Shown here: positions 10,020 through 16,740 of the stretch, piece by piece | How the letters are laid out: every line of letters begins with the position of its first letter | Position numbering within the stretch: position 1 is the stretch's first letter | Origin: Planosporangium mesophilum | Lineage (GTDB): Bacteria; Actinomycetota; Actinomycetes; Mycobacteriales; Micromonosporaceae | Reading direction: 5' to 3' | Length of the DNA stretch: 40,783 nucleotides | NCBI RefSeq assembly: GCF_016863255.1 | Contig: NZ_BOON01000069.1 | Coordinates: 1-40,783 of the forward strand | Translations under genes and position numbers: made by a program | The notes under the pieces: model-generated | What the model was told of the DNA's origin: nothing | The model's database searches: none | The model's input: the letters and a program-made list of their open reading frames with translations, nothing else

Positions 10020-11009
10020 TCAGATCAGCATCGGTACGAGGACCGCGGCGAACGCCAGGTAGAACAGTCCCGCCGCGGCCAGCCGCGCCCCGGTGATCCC
10101 GAACCGCAGCGTGGTGAACAGGTACCCGATGGTCGCCATGGTCGCCACGCCCGACAGCAGCAGCGGCAGGTCGAACCGCCACGGGGTGAACAGCAGGCCG
10201 ATGCCGCTCGGGACGGTCGCCTGGACCATCATGGCGCCGCTGATGTTGGCCAGGGCCAGTCGGGTCTTGCCCTGGCGGGTCCAGATCAGCGCGTTGAGCG
10301 TCTCCGGCAACTCCGTGGCGACCGGCGACAGCAGCAGCGCGGTGACCGTCGCCGGCAGTCCGAGCATCGGCCCGACCGCCTCGAGCTGGCGCACGAAGAC
10401 CTGCGACGCGATGAAGACCACAACCAGGGTGACGGTGGTCTGCGCGACGATGGCCCAGGTGGTCGGGTGCTCCCGGTGGCGCTGGACCCGCAGCGGTTCG
10501 AGCGCCTCGCCGAGCACGCCGGGGACGTTCTCGGCCCGGATCTCCCGCCAGAAGTACACCCCGTACGCGAGGAAGAAGAGCACCCCGAACCACGGCTTGA
10601 TGGCGAACGCCACCAGCCCGAGCCCCACCTTGACGACGAAGATCACCATGAACCACAGCTGATCGCGGCGCAGCTTGTCCACGTCGCCGTACTCCTCCGG
10701 CCGTGGGCGGCGGCGCCGGGACAGCAGCGCCAGCCCCGCGACGGCGTACGCGATGCAGGCCAGCGCGAGCGGGCCGCCCATGGCGGCACCGACCGCGATC
10801 TCCTTCTCCTGCGGGGTGGTTCCGAGGATCGCGGCGACCCCGGTGACGGCGCTCTCCGGCAGCGCCGTACCGAGGGCGGCGAGTACGGTGCCGACCGCGA
10901 GCGGGCCCACGTGGAGGCGCAGGCCGAGCCATTCGACGGCGTTGACGAACCACTCGCAGGCCAGGTATATGGCGACCGCGGACGCCAGCAGCAGGATCAG
11001 ATGGGTCAC
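10020..11009 (-). CDS. Sodium/calcium exchanger (CaCA) family cation antiporter
   Basis: Integral membrane protein of 329 residues with about ten helices. It carries the two alpha-repeats of the CaCA superfamily: first near 45-75 (GTVLAALGTALPESAVTG) and second near 225-260 (LLSPVATELPETLNALI), each with the ion-binding Pro-Glu pair. A charged loop between the halves (RRRRPRPEEYGD) is cytoplasmic in relatives. These proteins exchange Ca2+ or similar cations for Na+ or H+. GTG start at 11009, with GGGGGAG six bases in front. It is divergent from the molybdate operon. Confidence 0.9.
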   Translation of the reverse strand: MTHLILLLASAVAIYLACEWFVNAVEWLGLRLHVGPLAVGTVLAALGTALPESAVTGVAAILGTTPQEKEIAVGAAMGGPLALACIAYAVAGLALLSRRRRPRPEEYGDVDKLRRDQLWFMVIFVVKVGLGLVAFAIKPWFGVLFFLAYGVYFWREIRAENVPGVLGEALEPLRVQRHREHPTTWAIVAQTTVTLVVVFIASQVFVRQLEAVGPMLGLPATVTALLLSPVATELPETLNALIWTRQGKTRLALANISGAMMVQATVPSGIGLLFTPWRFDLPLLLSGVATMATIGYLFTTLRFGITGARLAAAGLFYLAFAAVLVPMLI

Positions 11010-11100
11010 TAGTGCTCCCCCGCCAGCCTATCCAGCACGGCCGGCAGCTCTCATCTGCTAGCCGACTAGCCGTTCCATTGGGGCAACTGCGAGGCATACA
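11010..11100. promoter_or_regulatory. Divergent promoter region, antiporter / molybdate operon
   Basis: The 91-base gap contains CTAGCCG twice in tandem, eight bases apart (near 11057-11072), which could be half-sites for the HTH-TOBE regulator encoded next to it. The regulator's GTG start has no ribosome site and follows a CATACA segment by only a few bases, so its mRNA may be leaderless. These are weak indications. Confidence 0.35.
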
Positions 11101-11490
11101 GTGAGCGGCGTGACAGCGTTCCGGATCGGGGAGGCGGCCCAGCTGCTCGGGGTCAGCGCGGACACGGTGCGGCGGCTGATCGACGGCGGACGGCTGACCG
11201 CGACCCGGGACGAGCACGGCCACCGGGTGGTCGACGGCGCCGACCTCGCCGCGTACGTGCGGTCCGGCGGCGACCACGGCGGGGTGCGGTCGTCCGCCCG
11301 CAACCGGCTGCGGGGGATCGTCACGGCGGTCACCCGCGACACGGTCATGGCCCAGGTGGAGCTTCAGGCCGGGCCGTTCCGGGTGGTGTCCCTGATGAGC
11401 CGGGAGGCCGCCGACGAGCTCGGGCTCGAGGTCGGTCAGGTGGCGGTCGCGGTCGTCAAGTCCACCACCGTCGTCGTGGAGGTGCCGTGA
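11101..11490 (+). CDS. Molybdate-responsive regulator: MerR-type HTH plus TOBE (Mop) domain
   Basis: Protein of 129 residues. The N-terminus (about 5-55) is an excisionase/MerR-type winged HTH (FRIGEAAQLLGVSADTVRRLIDGGRL). The C-terminus (about 65-129) is one TOBE/Mop domain (NRLRGIVTAVTRDTVMAQVELQAG, then VVAVVKSTTVVVE-like end), which binds molybdate or tungstate oxyanions. It therefore acts like ModE in sensing Mo, with a different HTH. It is the first gene of the molybdate operon; its stop overlaps the modA start, so it likely controls its own operon. GTG at 11101 chosen; GTG at 11110 is possible. Confidence 0.88.
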   Translation: MSGVTAFRIGEAAQLLGVSADTVRRLIDGGRLTATRDEHGHRVVDGADLAAYVRSGGDHGGVRSSARNRLRGIVTAVTRDTVMAQVELQAGPFRVVSLMSREAADELGLEVGQVAVAVVKSTTVVVEVP

Positions 11491-12251
11491 AGAGATCGAC
11501 GGTCCTGGGCGCTCTCGCGCTGGTCCTGGTCGCGTCCGGCTGCGGCGGCCAGAGCCGGCCCTCCTCGGCCGCCCCCGGCGGCACGGTCACCGTGCTGGCC
11601 GCCGCCTCCCTCACCGAGTCGTTCACTCAGCTCGGCAAGGACTTCGAGCGGGCCAACCCGGGGACACATGTGACGTTCTCCTTCGGCGGCAGTTCGACGC
11701 TCGCCCAGCAGATCACCGCCGGAGCGCCGGCGGACGTGTTCGCCTCCGCCAGCCCGGCGAACATGAAGCAGGTCACCGATGCCGGCCTCGCCGCCGGTGA
11801 GCCGTACACCTTCGCCCGCAACCAACTCGTGATCGCGGTGGCCAAGGGCAACCCGAAGCGGATCACCGGCCTGGCCGACCTGACGGGGCCGGACGTCAAG
11901 GTGGCGCTGTGCGCCCGGGCCGTGCCGTGCGGCGCGGCCACCACGAAGGCCCTCGACGCGGCGGCCGTCAAGCTCACGCCGGTCACCCTGGAGCAGGACG
12001 TCAAGGCCGCGCTGTCCAAGGTCCGCCTCGGCGAGGTCGACGCGGCGCTGGTGTACCGCACGGACGCGCGCGCCGCCGCCGCTGACGTGGACGGGGTGGA
12101 GTTCCCCGAGTCGGCCAAGGCGGTCAACGACTACCCGATCGTCGCCCTGACCAAGGGGTCCAACCCGACGGGTGCCACGGCGTTCGTGGCGTACGTCCGA
12201 TCGCAGCCCGCGGCGGCGGTCCTGGCCGGCGCCGGATTCCAGCGCCCGTGA
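11487..12251 (+). CDS. modA: Molybdate ABC transporter substrate-binding lipoprotein ModA
   Basis: Extracytoplasmic binding protein of 254 residues that captures molybdate/tungstate. The N-terminus is a lipoprotein signal with lipobox VASGC (Cys19). The mature part starts with TVLAAASLTESF and continues with NPGTHVTFSFGGSSTLAQQI and GAPADVFASAS, all hallmark ModA segments; Ser residues in AASL and GGSS contact the oxyanion in known structures. The GTG start overlaps the regulator stop by four bases and its own stop overlaps modB. Confidence 0.95.
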   Translation: MKRSTVLGALALVLVASGCGGQSRPSSAAPGGTVTVLAAASLTESFTQLGKDFERANPGTHVTFSFGGSSTLAQQITAGAPADVFASASPANMKQVTDAGLAAGEPYTFARNQLVIAVAKGNPKRITGLADLTGPDVKVALCARAVPCGAATTKALDAAAVKLTPVTLEQDVKAALSKVRLGEVDAALVYRTDARAAAADVDGVEFPESAKAVNDYPIVALTKGSNPTGATAFVAYVRSQPAAAVLAGAGFQRP

Positions 12252-13090
12252 CGAGTCGGCAGCCTGTCCCGGCGGCCGCGACCGGCCGACAGCGTGTCCC
12301 AGCGACCGTGACCGGCCGCACGCCGCTGGCGCTGGCCGTACCGGCCGCCGTAGGCCTTGCGTTCCTGGTACTGCCGCTGGTCGGCCTGCTGGCCCGTACC
12401 CCCTGGTCGGACCTTCCGGCACGGCTGGCCGCGCCCGGTGTCGTCGAGGCGCTGCGGCTGTCGCTGGGCACCGCCACCGCCGCGACGGTGGTCTCCGTCG
12501 TCCTCGGCGTACCGCTGGCGTGGCTGCTGGCCCGCCGCGCGTTTCCCGGCCGGCGGCTGGTCCGGGCCCTGGTCACGCTGCCCCTGGTGCTGCCGCCGGT
12601 GGTCGGCGGGGTGGCGCTGCTGCTCGTGTTCGGCCGGCGTGGCCTGCTCGGCGGGTGGCTGGAGAGCGCGTTCGGCATCACCGTGCCGTTCACCACGACC
12701 GCCGTCGTGCTCGCCGAGACGTTCGTGGCCATGCCGTTCCTGGTGATCAGCGTCGAGGGCGCGCTACGCGCTGCGAACGCGCGGTACGAGGAGGCCGCGG
12801 CGACGCTGGGCGCCACCCCGTGGATGGCGTTCCGCCGGGTCACCCTGCCGCTGGTCGCGCCCGGCGTGGCCGCCGGAGCGGTGCTGTGCTGGGCGCGGGC
12901 GCTCGGCGAGTTCGGCGCGACGATCACGTTCGCCGGCAACTTCCCGGGGCGCACCCAGACCATGCCGCTCGCCGTCTACCTCGCGCTGGAGTCGGACCCG
13001 GCGGCGGCGATCGTCCTGAGCCTGCTGCTGCTCGCGGTCTCGGTCGCGATCCTCGCCGGCCTGCGGGAACGCTGGATGAGCACGCCGTGA
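12248..13090 (+). CDS. modB: Molybdate ABC transporter permease ModB
   Basis: Inner membrane permease of 280 residues with about six helices. The EAA loop is clear (EEAAATLGATPWMAFRRVTLP, positions about 180-200), followed by LGEFGATITFAGNFPGRTQTMPLAVY, a sequence very typical of ModB/CysT proteins. The N-terminal 20 residues are variable and an internal start is possible. GTG start overlapping the modA stop; its stop overlaps the modC GTG. Confidence 0.95.
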   Translation: MTSRQPVPAAATGRQRVPATVTGRTPLALAVPAAVGLAFLVLPLVGLLARTPWSDLPARLAAPGVVEALRLSLGTATAATVVSVVLGVPLAWLLARRAFPGRRLVRALVTLPLVLPPVVGGVALLLVFGRRGLLGGWLESAFGITVPFTTTAVVLAETFVAMPFLVISVEGALRAANARYEEAAATLGATPWMAFRRVTLPLVAPGVAAGAVLCWARALGEFGATITFAGNFPGRTQTMPLAVYLALESDPAAAIVLSLLLLAVSVAILAGLRERWMSTP

Positions 13091-14130
13091 CGCTCCTCGA
13101 CGCCCACCTCGTCGCATCCGCGGGCACGTTCCGGCTTGACGTCGCGCTGAACGCGGCGCCGGGTGAGGTGGTCGCACTGCTCGGCCCCAACGGCGCGGGC
13201 AAGACGACGGCGCTGCGCGCGCTCGCCGGGCTGCATCCGCTGGCGGGCGGCCACATCCGGCTGGACGGGACGCCGCTGGACACCGTACCGCCGCACCGGC
13301 GGCCCGTCGGCGTGGTCTTCCAGGACTACCTGCTCTTCCCGCACCTCAGCGCGCTCGACAACGTCGCGTTCGGACCGCGCTGCCACGGGGTGGGTCGGGC
13401 CGAGGCGCGCCGCCACGCCACCGGTTGGCTCGATCGGATGGGGCTGGCCGACCAGGCCCGGGCCAGGCCCCGACAGCTCTCCGGCGGGCAGGCCCAGCGG
13501 GTCGCCCTGGCCCGGGCGCTCGCCGTCGAGCCGGTCCTGCTGCTGCTGGACGAGCCGCTCGCCGCGCTCGACGCGCGTACCCGCCTCGACACCCGCGCGC
13601 ACCTGCGCCGTCACCTCGCCGAGCATCCGGGCGTCACGATCCTGGTCACCCACGACCCGGTCGACGCGATGATCCTGGCCGACCGCATCGTGATCATCGA
13701 GCACGGCCGGGTGGTGCAGAGCGGTGACGCGGCCACCGTCACCCGCCAGCCGCGCACCGACTACGTCGCCCGGCTGGTGGGCCTCAACCTGTACCGGGGT
13801 CACGGGACCGGGCACGTCGTGACGGTGCCCGGCGGGTGGGCGTTGACCACGACGGACCTGGTCCACGGGGAGGCGTTCGTGGCGTTCCCGCCCGCCGCCG
13901 TGGCGCTGCACCCCGAACGGCCGGCCGGCAGTCCGCGCAACACCTGGCCGGCCACGGTCGACGGGGTGGAGCGCCACGGCGACCACATCCGGGTCCATCT
14001 GACCGGGCCGGTGGACACCGCCGCCGACATCACCCCGGCGGCCGCGGCGGACCTCGATCTCGCCCTCGGCCGGCACCTCTGGGCGGCCGTGAAGGCGGCC
14101 GAGACCCGTGCCTATCCCGCGGCCGGTTGA
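13087..14130 (+). CDS. modC: Molybdate ABC transporter ATP-binding protein ModC
   Basis: ATPase of 347 residues. Walker A GPNGAGKTT at 33-41 (Lys39), Q-loop in VVFQDYLLFPHL, signature LSGGQAQR near 134, Walker B LLLLDEPLAALD, H-loop ILVTHDPVDA. The C-terminal part (about 280-347, ATVDGVERHGDHIRVHL) is a TOBE domain, as in ModC, where oxyanion binding can inhibit transport. The GTG at 13087 overlaps the modB stop; longer upstream frames lie inside modB and are not used. It completes the uptake system for the molybdenum cofactor. Confidence 0.95.
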   Translation: MTLLDAHLVASAGTFRLDVALNAAPGEVVALLGPNGAGKTTALRALAGLHPLAGGHIRLDGTPLDTVPPHRRPVGVVFQDYLLFPHLSALDNVAFGPRCHGVGRAEARRHATGWLDRMGLADQARARPRQLSGGQAQRVALARALAVEPVLLLLDEPLAALDARTRLDTRAHLRRHLAEHPGVTILVTHDPVDAMILADRIVIIEHGRVVQSGDAATVTRQPRTDYVARLVGLNLYRGHGTGHVVTVPGGWALTTTDLVHGEAFVAFPPAAVALHPERPAGSPRNTWPATVDGVERHGDHIRVHLTGPVDTAADITPAAAADLDLALGRHLWAAVKAAETRAYPAAG

Positions 14131-14210
14131 CGGATGGCCGGCGACCGGTTGACGGGCGTAGTGGCGGGTAGGTGCGACCGAATCTTGACCACGATCCGGA
14201 GGTGTGCCCG

Positions 14211-14690
14211 ATGCCCGCCAGGGATGATCCAACCCGCGATGACCCTCGGGTCGGGCACGCCGAGCCGCGGGACCGCGGCACCCGGATCACCAGGGCGATA
14301 TCGCGGGCGACGGCCACCGCCGGGTCGTTTCCGATGATCATGGTTGCGGCCGCGCTCGTCGTGGTCTGGCTCGTCGGCGGGCTGTTCGTGCCGGGAGGCT
14401 ACGCCAGCGCCTCGTATCAGCTACCGGTCTCCACCGTCTCGTCGATCGTGACCTTCCTGATGGTCTTCGTGATCCAGTCCAGCCAGAACCGCGACAGCCG
14501 CGCCCTGCAGACCAAGGTCGACGCGATCGCCAGCGTCCTGGCCGTCATGGCGAAACAGCAGGGCCTCGAGGATCACGAGTACCTGCTGACCCGGCTGGCC
14601 GGGCTGGAGAACGCGCCGGAGCGCGAGATCGACAGCGAGCAGGAACTGGTCCGCAAGAGTGTCGACGAGGTCGCACACAAGAGCGGGTAG
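14211..14690 (+). CDS. Low-affinity iron permease (Fet4-like) family protein
   Basis: Membrane protein of 159 residues. After a charged 35-residue N-terminus come two helices (about 42-62 and 75-95). The core TFLMVFVIQSSQNRDSRALQTKVDAI is the signature of the bacterial low-affinity iron permease family (PF04120, from memory). The C-terminal third is charged. Bacterial members lack most of the helices of yeast Fet4, so iron transport is not proven. ATG 14211 is preceded by GGAGGTG six bases away, which decides the start over an upstream in-frame codon at 14172. It follows modC by 80 bases and could be read through from it. Confidence 0.85.
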   Translation: MPARDDPTRDDPRVGHAEPRDRGTRITRAISRATATAGSFPMIMVAAALVVVWLVGGLFVPGGYASASYQLPVSTVSSIVTFLMVFVIQSSQNRDSRALQTKVDAIASVLAVMAKQQGLEDHEYLLTRLAGLENAPEREIDSEQELVRKSVDEVAHKSG

Positions 14691-14735
14691 CGGTCCTCTC
14701 CGGGTGAGTGTTGCCGGCGCAGGTGGGTAGCCGGG

Positions 14736-14775
14736 GTGAGGGAGCAACCCGGCGCTCCGGGTTGACCAACCTCAC
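14736..14775 (+). promoter_or_regulatory. Nested hairpin before the MscS-like gene
   Basis: Inner arms CAACCCGG (14745-14752) and CCGGGTTG (14757-14764) close a four-base loop. Outer arms GTGAGG (14736-14741) and CCTCAC (14770-14775) enclose them. It lies between the iron permease-like stop (14690) and the AGGAAGGA ribosome site of the next gene. It may be a terminator or a leader structure that can hide the ribosome site. Confidence 0.5.
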
Positions 14776-14791
14776 AGGAAGGACTCCCGGT

Positions 14792-15787
14792 ATGACCGAG
14801 TCCCTTGCCGCTTCCGCCGCCGTACCCAGGCCGATAAGCGACGCGCTGCGCAACGTGGTGCTGTTCATACCGAAATTCGTGGCGTTCCTCGCCATCCTCG
14901 TCATCGGCTGGCTGGTCGCCCGCCTCCTGCTGAAGGTCGTGGACACGGTGCTGGAACGGATCGGGTTCGACCGGTGGGTCGAGCGCGGCGGCATCAAGGC
15001 CGCGCTGGCCCGCTCCCGCTACGACGCCTCGGACATCGTCGCCAAGCTGGTCTACTACGCAGTGCTGCTGTTCACCCTGCAGCTCGCCTTCGGGGTCTGG
15101 GGCCCGAACCCGGTGTCCGCCCTGATCGGTGGCATCGTGGCGTGGCTGCCCAGGGCGTTCGTCGCGGTCATCATCGTGGTCGTCGCGTCCGCGATCGCCG
15201 GCGCCGTACGCGACCTCATCACCGGCGCGCTCGGCGGCCTCTCCTACGGCCGGGCGCTGGCCAACGTCGCGTCCTGGTTCATCATCGCGATCGGCGTGAT
15301 CGCCGCGCTCAACCAGATCGGCGTCGCCACCACGGTGACGACCCCGATCCTGGTAGCGGTGCTCGCCACGATCGCCGGCATCCTGATCGTCGGGGTCGGC
15401 GGTGGCCTGGTCCGCCCGATGCAGAACCGTCTGGAGCGGTGGCTCGACCGGGTCAGCGCCGAGTCGGCCACCATCAGTGAGCACGCGCGGGCGTACTCCG
15501 CCGGCCAGCGCGCCGCCGCCGAGCGGTACGCGGCGGAGCGGCCCGCCGGCGAGCCGGTGGCCGGCGAGCCGCATCCGGCGGAGCCGGCGCGCGCCGGGGC
15601 ACGGCCCGCATACCGGCCGGGTACCTCCACTCCCGGTGGGCCGACACCTCCGACACCGGGCACCTCCCGCGCCGGCGGGCCGGCGCCGGGGCCTGGCGGC
15701 CTGGGCCGGGAACCGGGCACGGGCGACGACGCGACGCGAAGCGGTCCGGCGACGAACCCGCGCGCCCGGGATGACCGCGCGCCCTAG
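14792..15787 (+). CDS. Mechanosensitive ion channel (MscS-like, TM-helix repeat) family protein
   Basis: Membrane protein of 331 residues with about five helices: 25-50 (FVAFLAILVIGWLVARLLL), 82-105, 115-145, 160-185 and 190-215. The repeated segments with a conserved helix and GxxxG/Arg ends fit the 'conserved TM helix' (PF05552) group of small MscS-related proteins. It lacks the large cytoplasmic MscS beta domain. The C-terminal 100 residues are Pro/Ala/Gly/Arg-rich and probably disordered (from EHARAYSAGQRAAAE). ATG 14792 has AGGAAGGA eight bases upstream. The stop TAG shares CTAG with the stop of the convergent gene. Confidence 0.82.
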   Translation: MTESLAASAAVPRPISDALRNVVLFIPKFVAFLAILVIGWLVARLLLKVVDTVLERIGFDRWVERGGIKAALARSRYDASDIVAKLVYYAVLLFTLQLAFGVWGPNPVSALIGGIVAWLPRAFVAVIIVVVASAIAGAVRDLITGALGGLSYGRALANVASWFIIAIGVIAALNQIGVATTVTTPILVAVLATIAGILIVGVGGGLVRPMQNRLERWLDRVSAESATISEHARAYSAGQRAAAERYAAERPAGEPVAGEPHPAEPARAGARPAYRPGTSTPGGPTPPTPGTSRAGGPAPGPGGLGREPGTGDDATRSGPATNPRARDDRAP

Positions 15788-16167
15788 GCGTCCGCCGGGT
15801 ACCCCGTCACCGACTCCGCCACCACGCAGACGGCGAGCAGCCGCAGCAGCGGCCACGAGGGCGCCGACCACTCCGGCGCGTCGGTGTCCGGAGGCAGCTG
15901 CCACCCGTTGCCGCCGGCGGCGTCCACCACTCCGTCGGCGTACGCGGCCAGCCCCACCGTGCTGATCCGGCCGGCGGCCTCGGTCAGCGTGTCACGTACC
16001 GCGGCCGCGTGTTGATCGACCTCGGCGAGCAGCGCCGGCCGGCTCCGGACGGCGTCCATGCCGCTGGTGGCGATCCGCGCTCGCAACTGGTCCAGCGCGA
16101 TCTCTGCGCCCCAGACAGCGGCATCCCGACGAAGGTTCCCAAAAGCGGCTGACATGGGCGCAGACAT
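15784..16167 (-). CDS. DUF6401-like protein
   Basis: Protein of 127 residues, without signal peptide. The central part (LDQLRARIATSGMDAVRSRPALLAEVDQHAAAVRDTL) resembles the DUF6401 family of Micromonosporaceae as I remember it; the ending WPLLRLLAVCVVAES forms a hydrophobic helix. Function is unknown. Two in-frame ATGs (16167 and 16155) are possible; neither has a ribosome site. The minus-strand stop codon overlaps that of the MscS-like gene in a shared CTAG palindrome, so there is no room for a terminator between them. Confidence 0.72.
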   Translation of the reverse strand: MSAPMSAAFGNLRRDAAVWGAEIALDQLRARIATSGMDAVRSRPALLAEVDQHAAAVRDTLTEAAGRISTVGLAAYADGVVDAAGGNGWQLPPDTDAPEWSAPSWPLLRLLAVCVVAESVTGYPADA

Positions 16168-16254
16168 TACAAACGGGCTGCGATCATCCGTTCGGTCGGG
16201 TGTGCCTCCGCTGAACGTCCGCCTCTTCGGTACGGTTGGTCACCGACAGTCCTG

Positions 16255-16270
16255 GGTACGAGTACGTACC
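16255..16270. promoter_or_regulatory. Palindrome in the STAS gene promoter region
   Basis: GGTACG and CGTACC arms with a four-base AGTA spacer, 28 bases before the STAS start codon. It may be an operator or a small leader hairpin; no regulator can be assigned. Confidence 0.35.
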
Positions 16271-16297
16271 TCGCAGTCACGACGCCAGGAGGTGACC

Positions 16298-16642
16298 ATG
16301 GGCAACGCGTTGGTGACCTCACAACACCTGGCCGACGGCGCGGCGGTTATCGATGTGCGCGGCGAACTCGACGTGACCACCGTCAACGGCTTCCGCACCC
16401 TGCTGGTCGACACCATCAAGCGGCAGCAGCCGGCGCACGTGGTGATCGACATGCGTCGGGTGACGTTCATGGACTCGACCGGGATCGGCGCGCTGGTCGT
16501 CGGGTACAACACCGCCCACGAGATCGGCGCCGACTTCGTCGTCCGCAACCCGAGCCCGTTCGTGCTGCGGCAGCTTCACATCACCGGCCTCACCGACGTG
16601 TTCACGGCGTCGGCCGCCGATCAGGGCACCCACGTCTCATGA
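16298..16642 (+). CDS. STAS-domain anti-sigma factor antagonist
   Basis: Cytosolic protein of 114 residues consisting of one STAS domain, like SpoIIAA/RsbV. Features: VIDVRGELDVTTVNGFR near the start, VVIDMRRVTFMDSTGIGALV with the phosphorylatable Ser60 in DSTGIG, and the closing LHITGLTDVFTAS. Such proteins bind an anti-sigma kinase when unphosphorylated and free the sigma factor. No kinase or sigma gene is adjacent, so it is an orphan here; the PP2C gene in the window (31153) is a different, Ser/Thr-type class. ATG 16298 with AGGAGGTGA in front. The long in-frame extension upstream is not used. Confidence 0.93.
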   Translation: MGNALVTSQHLADGAAVIDVRGELDVTTVNGFRTLLVDTIKRQQPAHVVIDMRRVTFMDSTGIGALVVGYNTAHEIGADFVVRNPSPFVLRQLHITGLTDVFTASAADQGTHVS

Positions 16643-16716
16643 TCACCGCGAGTGGCCCCGACGCCCTGTGATCACCCAGTGTGCCGCGCCATTACGCTGC
16701 ACACTCTCGGTGATCA
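16640..16716. repeat. Inverted TGATCACCG repeat pair between STAS and hrpA
   Basis: TGATCACCGCGAGTG (16640-16654, overlapping the STAS stop codon) and CACTCTCGGTGATCA (16702-16716) are inverted with one mismatch in 15. A further GATCACC lies in the 47-base loop. The same TGATCACCGAGAG core forms the hairpin after hrpA. It may act as a terminator for the STAS gene. Confidence 0.6.
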
Positions 16717-16740
16717 GGGGGAGGGCGGCGTGATCATGGA

